From the NCBI GenBank assembly GCA_031180665.1, contig JAPSLP010000037.1, forward strand, positions 1 through 52,189: a stretch of DNA of 52,189 nucleotides, in the 5' to 3' direction. The stretch is from Cupriavidus sp. (GTDB taxonomy: Bacteria > Pseudomonadota > Gammaproteobacteria > Burkholderiales > Burkholderiaceae). The notes beneath the pieces were generated by a model that saw nothing but the letters and a program-made list of their open reading frames with translations, ran no database searches and was not told the DNA's origin. This document shows, piece after piece, positions 32,260 to 40,320 of this stretch (the stretch's first letter is position 1; each line of letters opens with the position of its first letter). The translations under genes were made by a program, and so were the position numbers.

Positions 32260-34284
32260 ATGTTCACCAAGATCCTGATCGCCAATCGCGGCGAAATCGC
32301 CTGCCGTGTCGCCGCCACCTGCCGGCGCCTGGGCATTCGCACCGTCGCGGTCTATTCCGACGCGGACGCGCAGGCGCGCCATGTCGCCTACTGCGACGAG
32401 GCCGTGCATATCGGCGGGGCCGCGGCGCGCGACAGCTATCTGCGCGGCGATCACATCATCGAGATGGCGCGCGCGACCGGCGCGCAGGCGATCCACCCGG
32501 GTTACGGCTTTCTGTCGGAGAACGAGGGCTTCGCCGAAGCCTGCGCCGCGGCCGGGCTGGTCTTTATCGGGCCGCCGGCATCGGCGATCCGCGCGATGGG
32601 CAGCAAGAGCGCGGCCAAGCAGCTGATGGAGCGTGCCGCGGTGCCGCTGGTGCCGGGCTATCACGGCGAGGACCAGGATCCGGCGCTGCTGCGCCGCGAG
32701 GCCGACCGCATCGGCTATCCGGTGCTGCTCAAGGCCAGCGCGGGTGGCGGCGGCAAGGGCATGCGCGTGGTCGAGGACGCTGCCGGCTTCGAGGCGGCGC
32801 TGGCCTCGGTCAAGCGCGAGGCCAGCGCGAGCTTCGGCGACGACAAGGTACTGGTCGAGAAGTATCTGACGCGGCCGCGCCATATCGAGATCCAGGTGTT
32901 TGCCGACACGCTGGGCAACTGCGTCTACCTGTTCGAGCGCGACTGCTCGGTGCAGCGGCGCCATCAGAAGGTGCTGGAAGAAGCGCCGGCGCCCGGCATG
33001 ACCGAGGAGCGCCGCCGCGCGATGGGCGAGGCGGCGGTCGCCGCGGCCAAGGCGGTCGGCTATGTCGGGGCCGGCACGGTCGAGTTCATCGCCAACCAGG
33101 ATGGCTCGTTCTACTTCATGGAGATGAACACCCGGCTGCAGGTCGAACACCCGGTGACCGAAATGATCACCGGCCAGGACCTGGTCGAATGGCAATTGCG
33201 CGTGGCCGCCGGCGAGCCGCTGCCGCTGTCCCAGCATGCGCTGCGCATCGACGGCCATGCGCTCGAGGCACGCGTCTACGCCGAGAATCCCGACAAGCAG
33301 TTCCTGCCCTCGACCGGCACGCTGCGCTACCTGCGCACGCCGCCCGCGGTGCAGTTCATGCGCGGCGAAGACGTGCATGGCCCCGCCGGCGTGCGGATCG
33401 ATTCGGGCGTGCGCGAGGGCGATGCGATCAGCCCGTATTACGACCCGATGATCGCCAAGCTGATCGTCTGGGGCAAGGATCGCGACGAGGCGCTGGCGCG
33501 CATGCGGCAGGCGCTCGCCGCGTATCACGTGGTGGGCCTGTCGACCAATATCGCCTTCCTGCAGCGGCTGGTGGCCTCCGAGCCGTTTGCCAAGGCGGAC
33601 CTCGACACCGGCTTGATTGCACGCCATGAGGCCACGCTGTTCGCGCCGCCGGCGCCGGTGGGCATGGAGCTGATCGCGCTGGCGGTGGCCGCGCTGCTCG
33701 ATGCCGAGGCGCGCGAGCGCCGCATCGACGCGGCCGACCTGCATTCGCCGTGGACCCATGCCGGCCCGTGGCGGCTGAACGCGGGCGCGCAGCGCGTGCT
33801 GCGCTTCGCGCATGGCGCCGACACGCTGGAGGTCACGCTGCAGGCCGACGCGCAGGGCAGCACGCTGTTCTATGCCGACCAGGCCGCGCCGTTCCGCGCG
33901 CATTGCGTCGCCGACGACGTCCATGTCGATCTCGGCACGCGCCGCGCGCACGGCCAGGTGCATCGCGACGGCGACGTCTTCCATGTATTCGCCGGCGGAC
34001 GGCATGTCGCCCTCGAATGGCAGGACCCGCTGGCGCACGCCGGCGACGCCGAAGGCGAGGGCGGCAAGCTGACCGCGCCGATGCCGGGCAAGGTGATCGC
34101 CGTGATGGTCCAGGCCGGCGCCAGCGTCACGCGCGGCACGCCGCTGCTGGTGATGGAGGCGATGAAGATGGAGCACACCATCAGCGCGCCCTCCGACGGC
34201 GTGGTCGGCGAAGTCCTGTATGGGGTGGGCGATCAGGTCGGCGAGGGCGAGCAGTTGCTCGGGTTTGAGGCGAAGGCGGGCTGA
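32260..34284 (+). CDS. liuD: Methylcrotonyl-CoA carboxylase, biotin-containing (alpha) subunit
   Basis: A 674-residue biotin carboxylase and biotin carrier. Order: N-terminal carboxylase domain (ILIANRGEIACRVAATCRRL), ATP-grasp with ASAGGGGKGMRVV (about 155-170) and the MNTRLQVEHPVTEMITG site (about 290), C-terminal carboxylase domain (to about 450), a BT-like linker, and the carrier domain with biotin-acceptor K636 in VMEAMKMEHT. It forms a complex with LiuB. The ribosome site is AAGGAGGAG. The biotin operon lies directly upstream. Confidence 0.97.
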   Translation: MFTKILIANRGEIACRVAATCRRLGIRTVAVYSDADAQARHVAYCDEAVHIGGAAARDSYLRGDHIIEMARATGAQAIHPGYGFLSENEGFAEACAAAGLVFIGPPASAIRAMGSKSAAKQLMERAAVPLVPGYHGEDQDPALLRREADRIGYPVLLKASAGGGGKGMRVVEDAAGFEAALASVKREASASFGDDKVLVEKYLTRPRHIEIQVFADTLGNCVYLFERDCSVQRRHQKVLEEAPAPGMTEERRRAMGEAAVAAAKAVGYVGAGTVEFIANQDGSFYFMEMNTRLQVEHPVTEMITGQDLVEWQLRVAAGEPLPLSQHALRIDGHALEARVYAENPDKQFLPSTGTLRYLRTPPAVQFMRGEDVHGPAGVRIDSGVREGDAISPYYDPMIAKLIVWGKDRDEALARMRQALAAYHVVGLSTNIAFLQRLVASEPFAKADLDTGLIARHEATLFAPPAPVGMELIALAVAALLDAEARERRIDAADLHSPWTHAGPWRLNAGAQRVLRFAHGADTLEVTLQADAQGSTLFYADQAAPFRAHCVADDVHVDLGTRRAHGQVHRDGDVFHVFAGGRHVALEWQDPLAHAGDAEGEGGKLTAPMPGKVIAVMVQAGASVTRGTPLLVMEAMKMEHTISAPSDGVVGEVLYGVGDQVGEGEQLLGFEAKAG

Positions 34285-34514
34285 GTCTCGCGGGAGGCGG
34301 GACGTGCGGGACGTGCATTCCGAAATGCCAAGAATCGGATGCCTCCCTCAAGCCGGGCGGCGACGTCGCGTTGACAATCTCCGATTGCCTTGTCTTCGCG
34401 AAGCCGGTAGCCGGGGCTGCCGGCCTCGCACGACCGGCGCCATCGGTGCGTCGCCACCGCATCGCCTGGCTTCGCGGCACAAGGAGATCCTCGATCGACT
34501 GCCTTGAGCTTCCG

Positions 34515-37064
34515 ATGCCCCGATATATCCTCGATGTTTTTGCGCAGGCACCGCAGGCCCCGGTGCCAAGCCACACTTCTCCCGAGTCCGCCGTAGGCGA
34601 TTTCGGGGTGTTCCGCTTCGATGGCTATGCCGTCTCCATCAAGATGGACGACCACGGCATGCGGGCCGAACGCCTGGTCAAGGCGGTGGCGTGGCCCAGT
34701 CCCTGGCATGCGCTGCTGTACTGGTTGAAGTCGGTTTTCAAGGCCGAGGGGGGAGCGTCGTGGTATCTGGACAAGCGTGACAGCGCCGAGGTCATCGGAC
34801 AGAGCTGGGCCGCGCACAGGCAATGCCATTTGCAATCCTTCACTGCGTCCTTCCTGCCGCCGCCAGCGGAGAAGCTGTCGGTGCTTCCCGCCGCCGAACC
34901 GGCTTGGGCACGTTTGCTGCAATGTCTTGATACGCGGGAGCAAGCAGCACTCGCACTGGCCTCCAAGGACCTGTATCGCTCGATGCAGCGGGAGCTGGCT
35001 CTCCAAAGGGCGCTGGTCCGGATCGGCGCAGCGTTCTCGCTGCCGGACCTGCAGCAGATCGCGGCGGACTACGGCCTGGACACCAGCCTGCCAGGGGAGC
35101 CTGCGGGAGAGAATCAGCTGGCGTCACGACAGAAGGAGGCGCTCATGGCAGCGCTTGCCAAACGCGTCCCGATGCTTGTCGCTGAGCGCGACGTTGCCAT
35201 CAACTACCTCTGCGGGCTTGCGACAGCGATGGATGGCCGCAGCGGGCAACGGCTACGCGCCGTGCTGCTGATGTCGTTGACCATCGCGCAGCGCGCAATG
35301 GCGGCCCCGGTGCTGGTGCCCGACACGGCGGGCTACGCATCGTTGATCCGGGCCCTGACGCCGGAGGAACAGCGACAGTGGCTTGCCAACATCACCCGCG
35401 ATTTTCTGGGCAAGCCTGGCCCGCCCGGGGCGGCTGTCAGCCGTTGGGACGAACTGCTGGCCGACGCCAAGGGCGACCTTGTTGCACGGCCCCCCTTGGC
35501 GGCGCGGCGACTCCTCGCGCTGGCCGTATGCCTGAAGAAGCTCGATCCGGGTAGGCCCGGCAATCGGGAGCTGTCCGCGGTCGCGCTCGAACGCTGGCAC
35601 GTCCTCCAGCAGCAATTGAAGTGCTTGCCCGTGGCGGAGGCGGTAGAACTGGCGTGCACCCTGGCCCGCAGTCTCGGCCATACGAAGACCGCCAGCATCG
35701 AGCGTGCGAAGGCGGTGGCGTTGCTCGATGACTGGCAAGCAAGCGTGAGGCTGACGTGCGAACAGGACGTCGGCCTTCTGGCCCGGCTCAAGTACATGGG
35801 ATGGATGGAGGACTTGGTCGAACGCTGGTCGAAGGTGTGGGACCGTATCGAAACCGAGCAGCTCAGTCATCTTGGCGCCCAGGCGGCGCGCGAGCTGGCG
35901 TGGGTACCGGCGCAAGAGGGCTGGCAGCGCGTGTTGGCTCTGTGCGAGGACCCCCGCAAGGCATCCCCGCAGCATCGCGCCGATATGCTGCTCGTCTTGA
36001 TCGACTTCGTCGATATGGTTGGGTACCTCTATCACGACCTGCGCGACGAGGCTATGAAGCCCCGCCTCTACGAGGCAGCGTACGATGTGATGGAGCGCGG
36101 TGGACCGGTCGCCCCGCTGCTGCGATGCCAGTGGCGCCCGAAGGTCGAAAGCGCCGGGGTCATCCGCCGGCATCTGGACTGGCCGCTTCATTGCCAGGCG
36201 CTCGTGCAATGGCTCGAGTATCGCGACCATCGGATTTTGTCGGTGGTTTGGGGTCTGGAGGATCTCGTCGCGCTCCGACCCGACATGGAAAGGCTGGTCG
36301 CGCATATACGGCATGATGGCAACGGCGCGGCGCGCGATGCCGGACGGCGCGTGGCGATCGCGGTGGCCCAATGGGCCGATATGCAGGTGACGAGTCGCAA
36401 GCAGCATTTGGAGTCCGGTCTGGTGCTGGCGCAGGCGTTGCTGCCGCTGGTACAGGCCACGTGCCGTCATGACGCCACGGGTGCCGCGCTGGCAGGGCTG
36501 GCTCAACTGGTCAACACCATCATGCTGGTGGAGAAGGACCGGTGGGACGATGGGCCCAAGGACGCTCGCATCGACCCCTTGTTCGAGGCGACGTGGGCGC
36601 TCGTGGACGACCTCCCAGCCGACAACCGCAGCGCGATGCTCGCCAGCCTTATCGCGCTGAAGGGGCCGCGGCCGTCGAACGAGACGAACCGCTGGCTGTC
36701 ATTCTGGGCGGAAAGCACGCTGCTTCGCGCGGCGCAGGCAATATCGAAGGACATGGCGGGCTGCGCCTACCTGCTCGAGAGACTGGCGTGCGCCCAAACC
36801 GCCCTCGATGGCCTGCTCGGGCCGGCGGCTCGCCTCAGCGCTCCGAGAGCGCAAATCTACGCGAAGGCGATGGCGTTGCCCGACGAGCAATTTGCCGTGG
36901 TCGCACAGCGCCTCGCCATGTGGTTCCATGGCTGGAGGGAGTCGCACCTCGAGGCACCTGAAAAGCAGGTGAGGGCCGCCTTCGTCGCCCGGGTGCGACG
37001 GCTGCCCAAGGGACGGTACGAGGCGGCGCGCCAGGTTGTCGCGTTCTGGATGGGTCCGAGATGA
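34515..37064 (+). CDS. F-box-like, helical-repeat protein, paralogue 1
   Basis: An 849-residue protein of no recognised family, the first of four diverged paralogues here. Residues 30-98 form a module shared with paralogues 2 and 3 (GVFRFDGYAVSI, LLYWLKSVFKAEGG, DKRD). Residues 124-158 resemble an F-box (WARLLQCLDTREQAALAL, then ASKDLYRSM). After KEALMAALAKRVPML the rest is helical with LP...R...L motifs such as LTPEEQRQWLANI and LPADNRSAMLASL. No signal peptide, membrane helix or LRR is seen. The start at 34515 (MPRYILDVFA) matches the MP start of the others; the ribosome site is weak. It lies between liuD and ghrA-liuE, with more mixed codon use than its neighbours. Confidence 0.75.
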   Translation: MPRYILDVFAQAPQAPVPSHTSPESAVGDFGVFRFDGYAVSIKMDDHGMRAERLVKAVAWPSPWHALLYWLKSVFKAEGGASWYLDKRDSAEVIGQSWAAHRQCHLQSFTASFLPPPAEKLSVLPAAEPAWARLLQCLDTREQAALALASKDLYRSMQRELALQRALVRIGAAFSLPDLQQIAADYGLDTSLPGEPAGENQLASRQKEALMAALAKRVPMLVAERDVAINYLCGLATAMDGRSGQRLRAVLLMSLTIAQRAMAAPVLVPDTAGYASLIRALTPEEQRQWLANITRDFLGKPGPPGAAVSRWDELLADAKGDLVARPPLAARRLLALAVCLKKLDPGRPGNRELSAVALERWHVLQQQLKCLPVAEAVELACTLARSLGHTKTASIERAKAVALLDDWQASVRLTCEQDVGLLARLKYMGWMEDLVERWSKVWDRIETEQLSHLGAQAARELAWVPAQEGWQRVLALCEDPRKASPQHRADMLLVLIDFVDMVGYLYHDLRDEAMKPRLYEAAYDVMERGGPVAPLLRCQWRPKVESAGVIRRHLDWPLHCQALVQWLEYRDHRILSVVWGLEDLVALRPDMERLVAHIRHDGNGAARDAGRRVAIAVAQWADMQVTSRKQHLESGLVLAQALLPLVQATCRHDATGAALAGLAQLVNTIMLVEKDRWDDGPKDARIDPLFEATWALVDDLPADNRSAMLASLIALKGPRPSNETNRWLSFWAESTLLRAAQAISKDMAGCAYLLERLACAQTALDGLLGPAARLSAPRAQIYAKAMALPDEQFAVVAQRLAMWFHGWRESHLEAPEKQVRAAFVARVRRLPKGRYEAARQVVAFWMGPR

Positions 37065-37164
37065 GGCGCGATCCCGCATACTTCTTGGCCGCGGCGGCAT
37101 CCGGTGGGACGCCGACGGAGTCTGAGACAATACGCCGGGACAAGACCGAAGACGTGGAGAAGCG

Positions 37165-38106
37165 ATGAAGTTGCAGTTGTACGTGCCGGACGGCCGCTAT
37201 GCGCCGTGGATCGAGGGGTTTGCACAGGCCCTGCCCGAGGCGCAGTGCGTCACCTGGGAGCAGAGCCAGGGACAGCCCGCAGACTATGCGGTGGTCTGGC
37301 GCCCGCCGCTGGAGATGCTCAAGGGACGCCAGGACCTGAAGGCCGTGTTCAATCTGGGCGCGGGCGTGGACGGCATCCTGCGGCTGCGCGACACCGATCC
37401 GCAAGCGCTGCCCGCCGGCGTGCCGATCGTGCGGCTGGACGATGCCGGCATGGGCGCGCAGATGGCGGAGTACGTGACCCACGCGGTCCTGCGCTATTTC
37501 CGCCGGCTGGACGACTATGCGGCGCAGCAGCAGGCCGGCACCTGGAAATTCCTCAAGCCGAATCGCCGCGCCGATTTCACCATCGGTGTGATGGGCGTCG
37601 GCACGCTCGGTGCGCATATCGCCCGTACGCTGGCTTCGTTCGGCTTCCCGGTGCGCGGCTGGAGCCGTTCGCCAAAGACGGTCGAGGGCGTGCAGTGCCA
37701 TGCCGGCGAGGCCGGGCAGGCCACCTTCCTGGAAGGACTGCGCGTGCTGGTCAACGTGCTGCCGCTGACGCCGGAAACCGAGAACATCATCGACGCGGCC
37801 CTGCTGAACCGGCTCGCCAAGGGCGCCTATCTGATCAACGTCGCGCGCGGCCCGCACCTGGTCGAAGAGGATCTGCTGGCCGCAGTGCAGCAGGGCCAGA
37901 TCGCCGGCGCGACGCTGGACGTGTTCCGCACCGAGCCGCTGCCGCCCGAACACCCGTTCTGGAGCGAGCCGCGCATCACCATCACGCCGCATATCTCGGC
38001 GCTGACCCTGCGCGAGGACAGCATCGCGCAGATCGCCGACAAGATCCGCGCCCTGCGGGCCGGCCAGCCGATCGCCGGCGTGGTCGATCTGCAGCGCGGT
38101 TACTGA
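37165..38106 (+). CDS. ghrA: Glyoxylate/hydroxypyruvate reductase A
   Basis: A 313-residue D-2-hydroxyacid dehydrogenase of the GhrA type reducing glyoxylate and hydroxypyruvate with NADPH. The nucleotide-binding motif is GVMGVGTLGAHIAR (141-154), the catalytic Arg is in INVARGPHLVEEDLL, the Glu in FRTEPLPPEHPFW and the His in ITPHISALT. The N-terminal catalytic part has FNLGAGVDGI. It starts 101 bases after paralogue 1 and shares a strand with liuE. Confidence 0.93.
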   Translation: MKLQLYVPDGRYAPWIEGFAQALPEAQCVTWEQSQGQPADYAVVWRPPLEMLKGRQDLKAVFNLGAGVDGILRLRDTDPQALPAGVPIVRLDDAGMGAQMAEYVTHAVLRYFRRLDDYAAQQQAGTWKFLKPNRRADFTIGVMGVGTLGAHIARTLASFGFPVRGWSRSPKTVEGVQCHAGEAGQATFLEGLRVLVNVLPLTPETENIIDAALLNRLAKGAYLINVARGPHLVEEDLLAAVQQGQIAGATLDVFRTEPLPPEHPFWSEPRITITPHISALTLREDSIAQIADKIRALRAGQPIAGVVDLQRGY

Positions 38107-38132
38107 TCGGCGCGAGGCAAAACAAAATCGGA

Positions 38133-38151
38133 CCGCCGCCCGGAGCGGCGG
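38133..38151 (+). repeat. GC-rich hairpin before liuE
   Basis: Perfect 7-bp stem CCGCCGC/GCGGCGG with loop CCGGA, 24 bases before the liuE start and just ahead of its ribosome site (GAGGAG). There is no T tract after it, so it may affect liuE translation rather than end ghrA transcription. Confidence 0.6.
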
Positions 38152-38175
38152 CCACCACCCAGACGAGGAGCAGCG

Positions 38176-39117
38176 ATGAACCAACCGAACTACGTGAAGA
38201 TCGTCGAAGTCGGGCCGCGCGACGGCCTGCAGAACGAAAAGGCGATGGTGCCGGCCGACACCAAGGTCGCGCTGATCGACCGCCTGACCGAGGCCGGCTT
38301 CGTCAATATCGAGGCGGCTTCCTTCGTGTCGCCCAAATGGGTGCCGCAAATGGCCGACGGCGCCGAGGTGATGGCGCGCATCCAGCGCCGGCCCGGCACG
38401 CTGTATTCGGTGCTGACGCCGAACATGAAGGGCTTCGAGGGCGCGGTGGCGGCGGGCGCCGATGAGGTGGTGATCTTCGGCGCCGCCAGCGAGGCGTTCT
38501 CGCAGAAGAACATCAACTGCTCGATCGCCGAATCGATCGCGCGCTTCGAGCCGGTGGCGGCGGCAGCCAAGGAAAAGGGGATCCGCTTGCGCGGCAGCAT
38601 TTCGTGCTCGCTGGGTTGTCCTTATCAAGGCGAGGTGCCGGTCGCCGCGGTGGTCGACGTGGTGCGCCGCATGCGCGATCTCGGCTGCGACGAGATCGAC
38701 ATTGCCGACACCATCGGCGTCGGCACCCCGGCGCGCGTGCAGCAGGTGATGCGCGCCGCCGCCGCCGAGTTCGCGCTGGACCGGCTGTCGGGCCATTTCC
38801 ACGATACCTATGGCCAGGCGCTGTCGAACATCCTCGCCAGCCTCGACGTCGGCATCCAGATCTTCCACGCCTCCGTGGCGGGCCTGGGCGGTTGCCCCTA
38901 TGCCAAGGGCGCGACCGGCAATGTGGCGACCGAGGACGTGCTGTACATGCTGCACGGCATGGGCGTGCGCACCGGCATCGACCTGGAGCAGGTGGTGCGC
39001 GCCGGCGACTTCATCTCGCAGGCGATCGGACGTGCCAACAATTCGCGGGTCGGCCGTGCCCTGCTGACCAAATGGGCGGCCGACAAGGCCGAGGGCAACG
39101 CCGCGGCCTGCGTCTGA
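38176..39117 (+). CDS. liuE: Hydroxymethylglutaryl-CoA lyase
   Basis: A 313-residue TIM-barrel lyase splitting HMG-CoA into acetyl-CoA and acetoacetate, the last step of leucine breakdown. Signatures: VGPRDGLQNE (13-22), the metal site HFHDTYGQAL (about 210) and the catalytic Cys in GLGGCPYAKGATGNVATEDV. The ribosome site is ACGAGGAGC. An ATG overlapping the liuE stop (39117) opens an in-frame extension of the next gene. Confidence 0.96.
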   Translation: MNQPNYVKIVEVGPRDGLQNEKAMVPADTKVALIDRLTEAGFVNIEAASFVSPKWVPQMADGAEVMARIQRRPGTLYSVLTPNMKGFEGAVAAGADEVVIFGAASEAFSQKNINCSIAESIARFEPVAAAAKEKGIRLRGSISCSLGCPYQGEVPVAAVVDVVRRMRDLGCDEIDIADTIGVGTPARVQQVMRAAAAEFALDRLSGHFHDTYGQALSNILASLDVGIQIFHASVAGLGGCPYAKGATGNVATEDVLYMLHGMGVRTGIDLEQVVRAGDFISQAIGRANNSRVGRALLTKWAADKAEGNAAACV

Positions 39118-39170
39118 TGTCCGCCCGGCCTTCCGAACAAGAACCAGAAACGCACGGAGATCGAAGCCCG

Positions 39171-39707
39171 ATGCAGAATCTCGCCCGACCCTTGTCGTTG
39201 TCCGAAGGCGCCGCCGCCGAGGCCGCCTTGCCCGAATCCGCGCAGCGCGTGGCGCGCCTGCTTGCCGAGCTGGGCCATGACAAGCCGATCGTGATGTTGC
39301 CCTCGACCGGCAAGACCTCGGCCGAGGCCGCTGCCGGCCTGGGCTGCGCCGTCGCGCAGATCGCCAAGTCGATCATCTTCCGGCGGCTCGACGACGATGC
39401 GCCGGTGCTGGTGATCGCCAGCGGCAGCAACCGGGTCGACGAGGCCAAGGTCGCCGCCCGCGTCGGCGCGCTCGGCAAGGCAGATGCCCGTTTCGTTCGC
39501 GAGAAGACCGGCTATGCGATCGGCGGCGTCTGCCCGATCGGCCATGCGGTCGCGCCGGTGATGCTGCTCGACCGCGACCTGTTCCGCTATGGCAGCCTGT
39601 GGGCGGCGGCCGGCCATCCGCACGCGGTGTTCAATCTGACCCCGCAGGAACTGCAAGCCATCACCGGCGCGGAAGTGGCGGACGTGGCCCAGGAGGGCGC
39701 GGCATGA
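39171..39707 (+). CDS. YbaK/EbsC-type aminoacyl-tRNA deacylase-like protein
   Basis: A 178-residue YbaK/ProX-domain protein. The family hydrolyses mischarged tRNAs in trans. Typical segments are CAVAQIAKSIIFR, VLVIASGSNRVDEAKV, and GYAIGGVCPIGHA with LLDRDLFRYGSLWAAAGHPH. The start at 39171 has GGAGA about 12 bases upstream; an alternative ATG at 39117 overlaps the liuE stop and adds 18 polar residues. It is coupled to the next gene by ATGA. Confidence 0.9.
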   Translation: MQNLARPLSLSEGAAAEAALPESAQRVARLLAELGHDKPIVMLPSTGKTSAEAAAGLGCAVAQIAKSIIFRRLDDDAPVLVIASGSNRVDEAKVAARVGALGKADARFVREKTGYAIGGVCPIGHAVAPVMLLDRDLFRYGSLWAAAGHPHAVFNLTPQELQAITGAEVADVAQEGAA

Positions 39708-40135
39708 GTCCCGATCTGAAACCCGGGCTGGCTTTCACCTGGCGCTATACGGTGCCGCCCAAGGCCACGGTACCGAATCTCTACGATGACGTGCCCGGTT
39801 GTCCCGAGATGCCCGATGTGCTGGCCACCGGCTATATGGTCGGCATCATGGAATGCGCCTGCCTGCAGATGCTGCGCGACCACCTGGACTGGCCGCGCGA
39901 GCAATCGCTCGGCACGCTGGTCAGCTTCACGCATCTGGCGCCGACGCCGGCGGGCATGACCGTCACGGTCAAGGGCGTGCTGACGGCGATCGAGGGCCGC
40001 AAGCTGCGTTTCGAGCTGTCCGCCTGGGATGGCGAGGACAAGATCTCCGAAGGCGTACATGAGCGCCATCTGATCGACGCGGCGCGCTTCAACGACAAGG
40101 TTGCCGCCAAGCGGGAACGCGCGAGCGGCGCGTAA
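39704..40135 (+). CDS. Hotdog-fold thioesterase-like protein
   Basis: A 143-residue protein with the hotdog pattern of fluoroacetyl-CoA-type thioesterases: MPDVLATGYMVGIMECACLQ helix, LGTLVSFTHLAPTPAGMTVT and GRKLRFELSAWDGEDKI, ending in a basic tail. AGGAGGG lies inside the upstream gene, eight bases before the start. Probably an acyl-CoA thioesterase guarding the leucine pathway; the substrate is unknown. Confidence 0.85.
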   Translation: MSPDLKPGLAFTWRYTVPPKATVPNLYDDVPGCPEMPDVLATGYMVGIMECACLQMLRDHLDWPREQSLGTLVSFTHLAPTPAGMTVTVKGVLTAIEGRKLRFELSAWDGEDKISEGVHERHLIDAARFNDKVAAKRERASGA

Positions 40136-40255
40136 GGATTCGGCGCTGCTACCCGGGGCCCGCAACGGGCGATCGGTGAGACAACAGCGGGTCATGGCGT
40201 TATGTTGCTTGAAAGGCTTGCCTTTGCCGCAGTTTTGACAAGCGGCGAGGCGCCG

Positions 40256-40292
40256 TGTGGGAACAATACCGGGTCAGGCCCGCTTTCCCACA
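40256..40292. promoter_or_regulatory. Nested hairpin upstream of paralogue 2
   Basis: Perfect outer stem TGTGGGAA (40256-40263) with TTCCCACA (40285-40292), and an inner stem CGGG (40270-40273) with CCCG (40279-40282). It lies 29 bases before the start codon of paralogue 2 and 15 bases after a consensus TTGACA (40235-40240). It could be an operator or a structured leader; no -10 box is convincing. Confidence 0.5.
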
Positions 40293-40320
40293 TCATGCTC
40301 ACCGGCCCAGCCGGAACGCC

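Noticed and set aside
34371..34376. Perfect TTGACA before paralogue 1 as a promoter
   Set aside because: No acceptable -10 box lies 16-18 bases downstream, so it is not annotated as a promoter.
34285..34514. Search for a Ralstonia-type hrpII box (TTCG-N16-TTCG) before the F-box-like genes
   Set aside because: The TTCG copies before paralogues 1, 2 and 4 do not have the 16-base spacing. A type III effector role is therefore not supported by a promoter motif.
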